Source: Actinomycetes bacterium (GTDB lineage Bacteria > Actinomycetota > Actinomycetes > Propionibacteriales > Propionibacteriaceae). Taken from it: 64,000 bases of DNA. Below the pieces are notes generated by a model that searched no databases, had not been told where the DNA came from, and saw only the letters and a list, made by a program, of their open reading frames with translations. Position 1 is the first letter of the stretch, and the number at the start of each line of letters is the position of its first letter. The stretch is from NCBI GenBank assembly GCA_021781735.1, contig JAJXWF010000002.1, positions 1 to 64,000 of the forward strand, read 5' to 3'. Below are positions 31,074 to 41,574 of the stretch, piece after piece. The position numbers and the translations under genes are program-made.

Positions 31074-31100
31074 GGGCGGCTCAGCTGACCGTCGCTGGGG

Positions 31101-31961
31101 TCACAGCCCGGCGGCGGACATCATGATCCCGCCGTCGACGACGACGGTCGTGCAGGTGATGTAGCTCGCGGCGTCCGAGGCGAGGAACACCGCGGTGGCG
31201 CCGATCTCGTCGGGTTCGGCGACCCGGCCCAGGGGGATCGAATGGTTCAGCGCGGCCGCCTTCTCGGGGTCGGCCATCGTCTGCGCGTTGATCGGGGTGT
31301 TGACCGCCCCGGGGGCGATGTTCACCATCCGGATCCCGTGCTGGGCCAGTTCCACGCCGGCGGTACGGGTGAGCATCCGGGCACCGCCCTTGCTGACGCA
31401 GTAGGCGGTGTTGCCGGGCATCGGCCAATCCTCGTGGACGGACGAGACGTTGAGGATCACCCCGCCGCCGCCCTGCTTGATGAACTGCTGGGCCGCGAGC
31501 TTCGCCCCGAAGAACGTGCCCTTGAGGTTGATGTTCATGACGAAGTCGAAGTCCTTCTCCTCGGTCTCGAGGAGGGAGTGGCGGGTCTCAACGCCCGCGT
31601 TGTTGATCATGACGTCGAGGCGGCCGAACCGGGCCACCGCCTGGTCGATGAGGTTCTGCAGGTCAGCCACGTTGCCCACGTCGGCCTGCACCGCCATGGC
31701 GCTCCCGCTGCCGGCGGCCTCGGCGATCCGGGTCGCCGGGTCGACGGTCTCCGGGTGGGTGACCCAGTCGATGACGACGTTCGCGCCGGCGGCCGCGCAC
31801 GCGTCGACGATCGCCGCGCCGATGCCGGAGTTGGCGCCGGTGACGATCACAGTCCGGCCCGCCAGGGCCTTCGCGGTGAACGCATCGGGCAGCAGGGGTT
31901 GCTCCGCGCCGGCCCCGCCTGCGGTGTCGGCCTGGGTGTCGTGGCTGGTGGCCTCGCTCAT
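31101..31961 (-). CDS. SDR family oxidoreductase (glucose 1-dehydrogenase-like)
   Basis: VIVTGANSGIGAAIV, NNAG, NVSSVHEDWPMPGNTAYCVSKGGARMLTRT. Confidence 0.9.
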   Translation of the reverse strand: MSEATSHDTQADTAGGAGAEQPLLPDAFTAKALAGRTVIVTGANSGIGAAIVDACAAAGANVVIDWVTHPETVDPATRIAEAAGSGSAMAVQADVGNVADLQNLIDQAVARFGRLDVMINNAGVETRHSLLETEEKDFDFVMNINLKGTFFGAKLAAQQFIKQGGGGVILNVSSVHEDWPMPGNTAYCVSKGGARMLTRTAGVELAQHGIRMVNIAPGAVNTPINAQTMADPEKAAALNHSIPLGRVAEPDEIGATAVFLASDAASYITCTTVVVDGGIMMSAAGL

Positions 31962-34684
31962 GGACGTGTCTCCTTGTCGGTTGCTGGTCCCTGGGGACTG
32001 TCGAACTGTTCCCCGCCGTGGTCGCAGATGAGATGGGCGATCATCGCGGTCCAGCCGGTCTGGTGGCTCGCTCCGAGCCCGGTTCCCGTCTCGGCGTGGA
32101 AGTATTCGCTGAACGTCGGGTGACCATCCCACAGCGGGCCGGAGCCCGCGTCGCGCTGCTGTCCCGGACGCCGGCCCTCCCCGTCGGGACGGAACAGCGA
32201 GATGAGCCGTCGGCGCATCTGGTCGGCGATCTCGGGCAGGGTGAGCCGCTCGCCCGATCCGGTGGGGAACTCGAAGGTCTGGCCGCCGGCCGCGCCGGCG
32301 CCTCGGGTGCGCAGCGCGTCGATGAGCAGCACGTTGACCGGGAACCAGATGGGCCCACGCCAGTTCGAGTTGCCGCCGAACATGCGGTTCTCGCTCCACC
32401 CCGGCGTGTAGCGGATGCCGAGCCGCTGGCCCGCCACGTCCACCTCCTCCCCGTCGCGGTACACAGCCGAGAGCGAGCGGATACCGTAGTCGGAAAGGAA
32501 TTCGCGGGGATCGAACAGGCGTGACAGCACCGCGGGGAGCCGGTCGCGGTCGACCAGGCTCATGGTCGATGTCGGCCGCTCACCGGCCGATGAGGTGAGC
32601 GCGTGGCCGAATTCGTCGGGCCGGTTGCGCTGCAGCCAGCGCCGGCGCTCGACGAAGTCCGGCAGCTCCCGGGTCACCCAGTCGGGGGAGTTGGCGACCG
32701 CCAGCAGCGGCACCAGCCCCACCAGCGAACGCACCCGCACCGGCTCCACAGCCCCGGCCTGGTTGACGAGGATGTCGTAGAAGAACCCGTCTTGGTCGTC
32801 CCAGAGGGACGCCGACGCCTCGCCGAAGTTCTCGACCGCCGCGCAGATCGCGCCGAAGCGTTCCAGGAACGTGGTGGCCGCCTCTTCCCAGGCGGGCTGC
32901 TCGCGGGCCAGTTCCTGGGCGATCCGCAGCATGCACAGAGTGAAGAAGGCCATCCAACTGGTGGCGTCGGACTGCTCGAGGCGCCATCCGTCCGGCACCG
33001 CCCGTGACCGGTCGAACACCGAGATGTTGTCCATGCCGAGAAAGCCACCCTCGAACAGTTCGTTACCGGAGGCGTCCTTGCGGTTGACCCACCAGCCGAA
33101 GTTGAGCAGCAGCTTGGTCATGATCCGCACGAGGAAGTCGCGGTCGGTGCCGCCGTCGGTGTAGTAGACCTGCAGCGCGGCCCACGCGTGCACCGGCGGG
33201 TTCACGTCACTGAAGTTCCATTCGTAGGCGGGCAGCTGGCCGTCGGGGTGCTGAGCCCACTCCCGGCACATGAGCAGCAACTGGTTCTTCGCGAAGTCGG
33301 GATCGACCGCGGCCAGCGCCACCGTGTGGAACGCGAGGTCCCAGCTGGCGAACCACGGATACTCCCAGTCGTCGGGCATCGAGATGACGTCGGCCAGGTC
33401 GAGGTGACTCCAGCCGGTGTTGCGCCCGCCCTGGGCCTCGGGACGCCGCCGGTCGGCCGGAGGCTCCGGCTGCGCCGGGTCGCCCTGCAACCATTCGCGC
33501 ACGGAGTACCGGTAGAGCTTGCGCCCCCACAGCAGTCCGGCGTAAGCGCGCCGGGCGACCAGACGGTCGTTGTCGTCGACGTCGGCGGGGATCACCGCGG
33601 TGTAGAACTCGTCGGCCTCCGCCCGTCGGCGGGTGAGCGCAGCGTCGAACGCCGGGCCGAACGGGTCGCCGAGGCGGTCGCCGGCCGCGAGCCGGAGTCG
33701 CACCCGAACGGTCTGGCCGGGGGCGACGGCGTCGAAGTGGTAGCGCAGCCCGAGTTTCGTGCCCTCCGGGGTGGGTGACAGCAGGGAACGGTCGCCGGTG
33801 ACGATCGCCGCGTTCACGGCGTCCTTGGGGTGCGGATCGGGGTTCTCGGGGACGCCGAAACAGGCCACCTCGTCGGTCTCGTTGTTGCAGAACAGCACCT
33901 CGGGACCCTCGGCGGCGTGCTCGGCGGCCAGCATGTAGGTGTTGAGCCAGGCGTGATGGATGCGGAACCGGGGATGTGCGTCGGGGCTGTCGACCTGCTG
34001 CATCGTCGGACGCCGCTGGTCGCGGCCCCACGCCCACGTATTGCGGAACCACACCTGGGGGACGAGGTCGAGCGGGGCCGGGTCGGGCCCATGGTTGGTG
34101 GCCTCGTACACGAGGCAGATGTCGCCCGAGTCGAGCTTCGCGTGGGTGCTGATGACGTCGAAGAACCTGTTGTCGGCGAGCACTCCGGTGTCTGCCAGTT
34201 CGAACTCGTCGACGTCCTGGCCGCGCGACCGGTTGGCGTCGAGCAGTGTCCGGTAGGGGAATGCGGCCTGCGGGTAGCGGTAGAGCCAGCGCGCCCACGA
34301 GTGGGTGGGGGTGGCGTCCAGGGCCCAGTAGTACTCCTTGACGTCCTCCCCATGGTTGCCCTCGGTGTTGGTGAGCCCGAACAGTCGCTCCTTGAGCCGA
34401 TCGTCGTGACCGTTCCACATCGCGATCGCGAGGTTGAGGAAGCCGAACCGGTCGCACAGCCCGGCGATCCCGTCCTCGCCCCAGCGATAGGCCCGCCGGT
34501 GGCTGTCGTCGAAGTCGAAGTAGTCCCACGCATCGCCGTCGGCGGAGTAGTCCTCGCGCACGGTGCCCCACTGGCGGGCCGCCAGGTAGGGCCCCCACCG
34601 GCGCCACGCGGAATTGTCGCTGTTCGACTGGGACAACCGGTGTCCCTCGGCGGTCGCCGCCAGGTGGTCACGCACGGCGTCCAC
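31958..34684 (-). CDS. GH63/MGH1-like glucosidase
   Basis: Very long [56 protein letters not shown]...[24 protein letters not shown] overlap with SDR gene. Confidence 0.88.
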   Translation of the reverse strand: MDAVRDHLAATAEGHRLSQSNSDNSAWRRWGPYLAARQWGTVREDYSADGDAWDYFDFDDSHRRAYRWGEDGIAGLCDRFGFLNLAIAMWNGHDDRLKERLFGLTNTEGNHGEDVKEYYWALDATPTHSWARWLYRYPQAAFPYRTLLDANRSRGQDVDEFELADTGVLADNRFFDVISTHAKLDSGDICLVYEATNHGPDPAPLDLVPQVWFRNTWAWGRDQRRPTMQQVDSPDAHPRFRIHHAWLNTYMLAAEHAAEGPEVLFCNNETDEVACFGVPENPDPHPKDAVNAAIVTGDRSLLSPTPEGTKLGLRYHFDAVAPGQTVRVRLRLAAGDRLGDPFGPAFDAALTRRRAEADEFYTAVIPADVDDNDRLVARRAYAGLLWGRKLYRYSVREWLQGDPAQPEPPADRRRPEAQGGRNTGWSHLDLADVISMPDDWEYPWFASWDLAFHTVALAAVDPDFAKNQLLLMCREWAQHPDGQLPAYEWNFSDVNPPVHAWAALQVYYTDGGTDRDFLVRIMTKLLLNFGWWVNRKDASGNELFEGGFLGMDNISVFDRSRAVPDGWRLEQSDATSWMAFFTLCMLRIAQELAREQPAWEEAATTFLERFGAICAAVENFGEASASLWDDQDGFFYDILVNQAGAVEPVRVRSLVGLVPLLAVANSPDWVTRELPDFVERRRWLQRNRPDEFGHALTSSAGERPTSTMSLVDRDRLPAVLSRLFDPREFLSDYGIRSLSAVYRDGEEVDVAGQRLGIRYTPGWSENRMFGGNSNWRGPIWFPVNVLLIDALRTRGAGAAGGQTFEFPTGSGERLTLPEIADQMRRRLISLFRPDGEGRRPGQQRDAGSGPLWDGHPTFSEYFHAETGTGLGASHQTGWTAMIAHLICDHGGEQFDSPQGPATDKETRP

Positions 34685-34843
34685 GCTAGGGGGACTTGCC
34701 GTGGTCGGCAGCGGACCGGCCCCGATTCACAGGTTTCCCACAGATGCCGCTCAGGGTCGCCGGGCTCCGGGCACGGCGCGTGATGACGCCGAGCCGCCGA
34801 GGGTGGGCCTTGACCCGTGAGGGTCCCCGGTTAGGCTCGGCAT

Positions 34844-35659
34844 GTGCCGAAGCCGTTCACTCCCCCTCTGGTTGAGTCCGGCCCGGCACTCACCGCCGAC
34901 CAGCGACAGCGCTACGCCCGGCACCTGCTGACCCCGGCCGTCGGCGAGGACGGGCAGCGCCGCCTGCTCGGAGCGCGGATCGCCGTGCTCGGCACCGGAG
35001 GTCTCGGCTCGCCCGTGCTCACCTACCTCGCGGCCGCGGGCGTGGGGCACCTGACCCTCATCGACGACGACGTCATCGAGCTGAGCAACCTCAACCGTCA
35101 GGTGCTGCACGACACGGCATCGCTCGGCATGTCGAAGGTCGACTCGGCGGCCCGCCGGTTGTCGGCGCTGAACCCCGACGTCGACCTCACCGTGCACCGG
35201 GAGAGACTCACCGACGACAACGCCGACAATCTCCTCGCCGGACATCACCTGGTCGTCGACTGCGCCGACAACTTTCCTACCCGTTACGTCATCGCCGACG
35301 CGTGTGAGCGGCTCGGCGTCCCGCACGTGTGGGCGGCGTTGCTGCACACCCAGGGTCAGCTGTCGGTGTTCACCCGTCGTCGTCCCACCGCCGACGACCC
35401 CGACACCGGGGTCGGGCTGCGTGACGTGTTCCCGATGCCGCCGGGGCCGGATGATCTGCCGGCGGGTCCGGTCGGCATCTTCGGCCCCCTCTGCGGACAG
35501 GTCGGGTCGATGGCCGCCACCGAGGCGATCAAGATGATCACCGGCATCGGACGCCCGCTGATCGGCCGGGTCGCGTTCGTCGACGTGCTCACCCCGTCGG
35601 TGCGCGAAGTGGTCGTGCGACCGGGCCCTCCCACCACGCCCGGCCCCACGAGCGCCTAG
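34844..35659 (+). CDS. moeB: ThiF/MoeB family adenylyltransferase
   Basis: YARHLLTPAVGEDGQRRLLGARIAVLGTGGLGSPVLTYLAAAGVGHLTLIDDDVIELSNLNRQVLH. Confidence 0.92.
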   Translation: MPKPFTPPLVESGPALTADQRQRYARHLLTPAVGEDGQRRLLGARIAVLGTGGLGSPVLTYLAAAGVGHLTLIDDDVIELSNLNRQVLHDTASLGMSKVDSAARRLSALNPDVDLTVHRERLTDDNADNLLAGHHLVVDCADNFPTRYVIADACERLGVPHVWAALLHTQGQLSVFTRRRPTADDPDTGVGLRDVFPMPPGPDDLPAGPVGIFGPLCGQVGSMAATEAIKMITGIGRPLIGRVAFVDVLTPSVREVVVRPGPPTTPGPTSA

Positions 35660-35811
35660 AGACGGTGCGGCGGTGGTCCGCACGGGGACGCCATCCGGTC
35701 CCGACGGGCCCCGCGGCAGGATCGATGCGCCGAGGGTGACCGTCGCGCCCGGGTCACGTACGGTGGTCCGTGCCGGGAACCGGCAGGTGAGACACCGGGG
35801 AGGAGACGGTC

Positions 35812-36048
35812 GTGGCGACGATTCGTTGGTTCGGGGCTGCGGCCGAGGCCGCGGGATGCGACATCGAACCCACCGCGGCCGCCACCCTCGGTGAGGCGCT
35901 CGCGGCGGCGAGGGCGACCCGCCCCGCACTGGTCGCCGTGCTGGTGCGGTGCAGCGTGCTGCTCGACGGGGTCCGGGCCGCCGACCCGGCGACGGCCGTG
36001 GGGCCCGGCGCGACGATCGATGTGCTCCCGCCCTTCGCGGGAGGCTGA
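35812..36048 (+). CDS. moaD: MoaD/ThiS family sulfur carrier protein
   Basis: 78 aa, MATIRWFGAAAEAAGC...IDVLPPFAGG with C-terminal Gly-Gly. Confidence 0.85.
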   Translation: MATIRWFGAAAEAAGCDIEPTAAATLGEALAAARATRPALVAVLVRCSVLLDGVRAADPATAVGPGATIDVLPPFAGG

Positions 36049-36198
36049 CCCGGTCGGGTTCTGCAGCGTTCCCGACCCTCAAGTAGAGCTTCGGACCCCA
36101 CGCGGGTGGGCTGGTCGGGTGCGCCGCGGCGGTGTTTGAATGCCCGCGAGGGGTGTCTTCCCCAGGCCCACCGCCAGCACCCCCGAAGGGGACCGATC

Positions 36199-39100
36199 AT
36201 GACCACCAGCCACGATGCGCCCACGCGCTCCCGGCGCCGCACCTGGACGCTGAGATTGCTCACCGCGCTGGCCCTCGCGGTCGCTGGCCTTGCGCTGCCC
36301 ACGCCGCCGAGCGCCCTCGCCGCCACGGTCGCGGGGCCCTACGTGCCGGTGTCGCCCGCCCGGGTGCTCGACACGCGGTCGGGGACGGGGGCGACGGGCC
36401 CGGTCGGAGGATATTCGACGATCCACGTGCAGATCACCGGACTCGGCGGCGTCCCGGCGACGGGGGTCGCTGCGGTGGTGCTCAACGTGACCGTCACCCA
36501 GCCGCAGCAGGCGGGCTACCTCACCGTGTACCCCGACGGCACGACGCTGCCGAACGCGTCCAACGTCAACTTCACGGCGGGGCAGAGCGTGCCCAACCTC
36601 GTCATGGTGAAACTGTCGTCGGCCGGGAAGGTGGCGATCAGCAATCGGTCGAGCGGCAGCATGCAGATCGTCGCCGATGTCGAGGGCTACTACCTGTCCG
36701 ACACCTCCGATGCCGCCGGGTCCTTCGCCCCGATCTCCCCGACGCGGATCCTCGACTCTCGGACCGGTACCGGGGCAATCGGTCCGGTGGGGGCGGACGC
36801 GACGGTGCACCTGCAGGTGTCGGGCGTCGGGGGGGTTCCGGCCACCGGGGTGGCCGCGGTCGTGCTGAACGTGACGGTCAGTCAGCCGCAGCAGGGGGGG
36901 TACCTCACGGTCTACCCCGACAGCGGGTCGCGGCCCACGGCGTCCAACATCAACTTCACCGCCGGTGACACGGTGGCCAACCTCGTGACCGTCGAGCTGT
37001 CGAGCACAGGAAGGATCGCCTTCACCAACACGTCGAGCGGCTCCGTGCAGATCGTCGGCGACGTCGAGGGGTACTTCCTACCGGGCTGGGTGAGCGCACC
37101 GGGATCGTTCGTGCCGGTGTCTCCGGTGCGGCTGCTCGACACCAGGTCGGGCACCGGGGCGACCGGCCCGGTGGCGGCCAACTCGACGGTGCACCTCCAG
37201 GTGACCGGACGGGGCGGGGTGCCGGCGTCCGGGGTCGGCGCGGTCGTGCTGAACGTGACGGTGACCCAGCCGAAGCTCGGCGGCTACCTGCGGGTCTATC
37301 CCGATGACGCCGCGCTGCCGACGTCGTCGAACCTCAACTTCTCCGCCGGTGAGACGGTGGCGAACCTCGTGGTCGTGAAGGTGTCGCCCGCGGGCAAGGT
37401 GGCGATCACGAACTCGTCTGGCGGCACCGTGCAGGTCATCGCCGACGTGTCCGGCTACTACCTGGCCGCCACACCGGGTTCGTTCGTGCCGGTGTCGCCG
37501 GCTCGGGTGCTCGACACCCGATCGGGCACCGGGGCGAGCGGCCCGGTGGCGGCCAACTCGACGATCCACGTGCAGATCACCGGGGAGGGCGGCGTGCCCG
37601 CGTCCGGTGTCTCGGCGGTCGTCCTCAATGTGACCGTCACCCAGCCGCAGAAGGCGGGCTACCTGACGGTGTACCCCGATGGGACGACCCGCCCGACCGC
37701 GTCGAACGTCAACTTCCTGGCCAACCAGACCGTGCCGAACCTCGTGACGGTGAAGCTGTCGTCGGCGGGCAAGGTCGCGATCGCCAACACGTCGGGCGGC
37801 ACGGTGCAGGTGGTGGGCGACGTGTCGGGCTACTACCTCGCGGGGACGCCGACCGCTGCGGGAACCCTGGTGCCCCTGACCCCCGCGCGTGTGCTCGACA
37901 CCCGCTCCGGAAACGGTTCGACCGGCCCGGTGGCGGGGAACTCCACGGTCCACCTCCAGGTGACCGGGCGTGGCGGGGTGCCGGCGTCCGGAGTCTCCGC
38001 CGTGGTGCTGAACGTCACGGTCGACCAGCCGCAGCAGCAGGGGTACCTCACGGTCTACCCGGACGGGACGACCCTGCCCACCGCGTCGAACGTCAACTTC
38101 TCCGCCGGTGACACGGTGGCCAACCTCGTGGTTGTCAAGGTGTCATCGGCGGGCAGGGTGGCCATCACCAACCGCTCGGAGGGCACGGTGCAGATCATCG
38201 CCGACGTGTCCGGCTACTACCTGTCCGGGGCGGTGAGCACGCCCGGCGGGTTCGTGCCGCTGGACCCGTCCCGGGTGCTCGACACCCGCACGGGCACCGG
38301 GGCGACCGGCCCGGTGGCGGCGAACTCGACGATCCACGTGCAGGTCACCGGAACGGGCGGGGTTCCCGCGTCCGGGGTCACCGCGGTCGTGCTCAACATC
38401 ACGGTGAGCGAGCCTCAGTACGTCGGGTACCTGCGGGCCTATCCGGACGGGACCACCCTGCCCACCGCGTCGAACGTCAACTTCTCCGCGGGAGAGACGG
38501 TGGCCAACCTGGCGGTGGTCGAGGTGTCGTCGGCCGGCAGGATCGCCATCACCAACACCTCCGCCGGCAGCGTGCAGATCATCGCCGACGTGTCGGGCTA
38601 CGTGTTCGCGGCGGACGCCAACTCCGGTGCGACGCAGCCCGCCCCGACTCCCACTCCGACTCCGACTCCCACTCCGACTCCCACTCCGACTCCGACTCCG
38701 AGCAGCCCGTCGGTGCCCCCCTCGACCCCGGTCCAGCTGTCGGCGGGAGCCTCGCACAACTGCGTCGTCACCGCCGGGAGCTCCGTCGAGTGCTGGGGCT
38801 GGAACTACAACGGCCAACTCGGCAACGGGACGACCACCGACTCGGCGGCGCCCGTCACCGTCTCGGGCCTGTCGACCGGTGCCGCCCAGGTGAGCGCCGG
38901 CTGGACCAGCACGTGCGTGCTCACCACGGGCGGCGCGGTGCGCTGCTTCGGCGACAACTCCACCGGCATCGCCGGCCCCTCGGCCGGAGCGCAGGCGACC
39001 ACACCGATGACGATCATCACCTCCGGCATCAAGCAGGTGTCGGTCGGCTGGGTCTCGGCGTGCGCCCTCACCACCACCGGAGGCGTCGAGTGCTGGGGCA

Positions 39101-39762
39101 ACAACTACAGCGGCACGCTGGGCAACGGCACGACGTCGGATTCGTACACCCCGGTGTGGGTCTCCGGCCTCTCCGGCGCCAAGCAGGTGGCCGTCGGCGA
39201 CGCCCATGCCTGCGCGATCACGAGCAGCAACACGGTCGTGTGCTGGGGTGCCAACGACTACGGCCAGCTCGGCGACGGCACCACGACGAGCCGCACCAAG
39301 CCGGTGGCGGTGTCCGGCCTGAGCGGCGTCACGGCGATCACGGCGTCCGCGGGCAGCACCTGCGCGGTGAGCAACGGGGCCGTGAAGTGCTGGGGTGAAA
39401 ACGACACCAACCAGCTCGGCGACGGGACGACGACCTCGCGCAGCACGCCGGTGCAGGTGTCGGGCCTCACATCGGGCTGGAAGAGCGTCGACCAGGGACT
39501 GCTCGGCGGATGCGCCCTGAGCACCGGTGGCGCCGAGAGCTGTTGGGGCGGTCACGTCGGCACCTCCGCCGACTACTCCTCGACGCCGGTGACCACATTC
39601 GGCTCCGGGATCGCGGCGATCGCCGTCGGTGACGACCACTCCTGCAGCCTGCTCACCGGCGGCACCGTCAAGTGCTGGGGCGACAACTCGATGCAGCAAC
39701 TCGGCAACCAGACCACCGTGAGCTTCACCGCCACCCCGGTCGACGGGCCGAAGTTCGTCTGA
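36199..39762 (+). CDS. Large secreted protein: six beta repeats, Pro-Thr linker, seven RCC1-like repeats
   Basis: Signal peptide LLTALALAVAGLALPTPPSALAATVA; six repeats ARVLDTRSGTGATGPVAANSTIHVQ...YLTVYPDGT...IIADVSGYYL; PTPTPTP linker; seven C...CWG repeats (GQLGNGTTTDS...PVTVSGL). Confidence 0.92.
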   Translation: MTTSHDAPTRSRRRTWTLRLLTALALAVAGLALPTPPSALAATVAGPYVPVSPARVLDTRSGTGATGPVGGYSTIHVQITGLGGVPATGVAAVVLNVTVTQPQQAGYLTVYPDGTTLPNASNVNFTAGQSVPNLVMVKLSSAGKVAISNRSSGSMQIVADVEGYYLSDTSDAAGSFAPISPTRILDSRTGTGAIGPVGADATVHLQVSGVGGVPATGVAAVVLNVTVSQPQQGGYLTVYPDSGSRPTASNINFTAGDTVANLVTVELSSTGRIAFTNTSSGSVQIVGDVEGYFLPGWVSAPGSFVPVSPVRLLDTRSGTGATGPVAANSTVHLQVTGRGGVPASGVGAVVLNVTVTQPKLGGYLRVYPDDAALPTSSNLNFSAGETVANLVVVKVSPAGKVAITNSSGGTVQVIADVSGYYLAATPGSFVPVSPARVLDTRSGTGASGPVAANSTIHVQITGEGGVPASGVSAVVLNVTVTQPQKAGYLTVYPDGTTRPTASNVNFLANQTVPNLVTVKLSSAGKVAIANTSGGTVQVVGDVSGYYLAGTPTAAGTLVPLTPARVLDTRSGNGSTGPVAGNSTVHLQVTGRGGVPASGVSAVVLNVTVDQPQQQGYLTVYPDGTTLPTASNVNFSAGDTVANLVVVKVSSAGRVAITNRSEGTVQIIADVSGYYLSGAVSTPGGFVPLDPSRVLDTRTGTGATGPVAANSTIHVQVTGTGGVPASGVTAVVLNITVSEPQYVGYLRAYPDGTTLPTASNVNFSAGETVANLAVVEVSSAGRIAITNTSAGSVQIIADVSGYVFAADANSGATQPAPTPTPTPTPTPTPTPTPTPSSPSVPPSTPVQLSAGASHNCVVTAGSSVECWGWNYNGQLGNGTTTDSAAPVTVSGLSTGAAQVSAGWTSTCVLTTGGAVRCFGDNSTGIAGPSAGAQATTPMTIITSGIKQVSVGWVSACALTTTGGVECWGNNYSGTLGNGTTSDSYTPVWVSGLSGAKQVAVGDAHACAITSSNTVVCWGANDYGQLGDGTTTSRTKPVAVSGLSGVTAITASAGSTCAVSNGAVKCWGENDTNQLGDGTTTSRSTPVQVSGLTSGWKSVDQGLLGGCALSTGGAESCWGGHVGTSADYSSTPVTTFGSGIAAIAVGDDHSCSLLTGGTVKCWGDNSMQQLGNQTTVSFTATPVDGPKFV

Positions 39763-39824
39763 CCCGCACCACTGCGGGGTCCGGAAGTGCCCCGTCGCAC
39801 CCGGTGGTGGTACGTGCGGCTGCG

Positions 39825-39953
39825 TCGGGTACGTCGGGTGCCTCGGGTGCGTCGAGTGACTCGGGTGCCTCGGGTGACTCGGGTACGTGCGGCTGGCGAT
39901 CGCGACGGTTCTGCTGGCGATCGCTGCCGAGTTGCTGGCGATGTCTGCCGAAT
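39825..39953. repeat. Adjacent 9-bp (x7) and 21-bp (x3) tandem repeats
   Basis: TCGGGTRCS units 39825-39887; (T/G)GCTGGCGATCGC... units at 39891, 39912, 39933. Confidence 0.8.
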
Positions 39954-40089
39954 CGGCGTGGTTTTCGCCAGCCGGAGCAGTGATCGCCAGCAACTCGCAT
40001 CCGGCGGCCCGAGAACCGGACCGGTCGCCAGCATCAGCAGTCCGACGATCAACCCGACCGCCGCCGACGCCGATCGGCCGGGGCAGGAA

Positions 40090-41060
40090 TGAGCGGATCG
40101 TCGAAACCGACACGATGAACACAGCGACCGGCAACGCCACCGGGGCGACGACCGCCGGAGCGGCGGCCTGCGCCCGGCCGAGGATCGACCGGCCGCTCAC
40201 GCTGAGGCCAGCGTCCACCGCGGCGATCGGGGCGAACACCCATGGGTGCAGGTCGCCGAACCCGCAACTGCACCGCGGGTGGGCGTGCAGCGGGGCGAAC
40301 GGGATCCCGAAGTACGCCCACCACAGGGCGAACGTGATGCCGACCCCGGACGGCACGACGAGCACCGTCTCCAGCGTCGTGCCCCGGTCGATCGCCGCGT
40401 CGGGTGAGCTGACGGTTCCGTGACCGCTTCGCCGAGAGCGATGATCGCGAGCAGTCCGTAACGCTCGGCGATGTGTTGGGCGTGCCAGGGAGTCGGTCAC
40501 AGAGTTGGCCGAGCAGCGGCCCGCGGAGTCCGATCATGATCGGCTCCGCCCCGGCGAGCAGCGTCGGGCCCAGGCCGAGTCCGGCGAACCCAACGCGACC
40601 CAGCCGGCCTGCTCCGACACCAGGGTCCCCAGGTAGCGGGCGACGCCCGGACAACGATCCGGGCAGTCGAGGAAGGCACGGATCCACTGGAACACCATCG
40701 CCACGCGCATGGGGTGACGCAGCCCACCGCCATCACGCGGATGTCGAGCCCGGCCCACTTTCCGGGCCGACGCGAACATCGTGGGAAGGCCGAGGGCCAG
40801 CACGATGACGCCGGTCATTTGCACCATGGTGGTCAGCCGGAACGGCCCGTCGTCGGTGTCGCATGCGCTCGCGAACCAGGTGAAGCTGATCCACGCCGAG
40901 ACGATGGCGAACGCGGCGAACGCGAAACCGAGCAGGCGCGGCCCGACGTGCCCCGAGGCGTTCAGCCCGGCGAGGTCGTCCCCCGCGACACCGAAGGCGA
41001 CCGCGAAGCTGAGATCGAACAACAGTTCCAGGGGTGAGCAGCCGCGCCCGGGCTCGTGCG
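40090..41060 (-). pseudogene. LtrA-family membrane protein, frame-disrupted
   Basis: CSPLELLFDLSFAVAFGVAGDDLAG...WISFTWFASACDTDDGPFRLTTMVQMTGVIVLALGLP in one frame; VLVVPSGVGITFALWWAYFGIPFAPLHA in another. Confidence 0.75.
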
Positions 41061-41460
41061 GATCACGCTCGCGCAGGCGTCGCGGGCGATGGTGCAACCT
41101 CGCCTGGGCATCGGGTGGGGCTCACGGCAGCGCCGCATGCCGGCGGCTCTGGCAGGCGCAAGGGCACCTCCCAGACCTGAACGCTACCTTGGGTCCGGGC
41201 CGCCCGTGACAGCGTGGGCAGGGGGTGACGTCGGCGCCAGTTCACAAGTGAGCCACTGGCGACGGTCGAAATCCGAGGTGGAGCGGTTCTCGTGGGAACA
41301 GATGCTCGCGCTCCGTCTCGAGCGCCAGTCCCTGAACCGGCGGATGCCCGCGAGCGGCGTGCTCGCGGTCGCGGCGTACGGCCCGACAGCGCGGTGGCCC
41401 GAGGGCCCGCGCGAGAGCCCCAACGACCCGACCCCTGTCGAGGTCGGGCGCCTGGCGGCC

Positions 41461-41550
41461 CGTCCCGGTGGATTGCCCGAGCTCGCGCTCGGCACGTGAG
41501 TCGCCCGTCCCGGTGGATCGCCCGAGCTCGCGCTCGGCACGTGAGCCGCC
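41461..41550. repeat. 45-bp direct repeat (x2) upstream of nadE
   Basis: CGTCCCGGTGGAT(T/C)GCCCGAGCTCGCGCTCGGCACGTGAG(T/C)CGCC at 41461 and 41506. Confidence 0.85.
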
Positions 41551-41574
41551 CGCCCCGCGTGCCAGACTCACCCC

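Noticed and set aside
38143-40500. 785-aa minus-strand ORF
   Set aside because: Antisense to the repeat-rich secreted protein gene; Arg/Gly/His-rich mirror-frame translation. Only the 40.1-40.5 kb part resembles a real (LtrA-like) protein.
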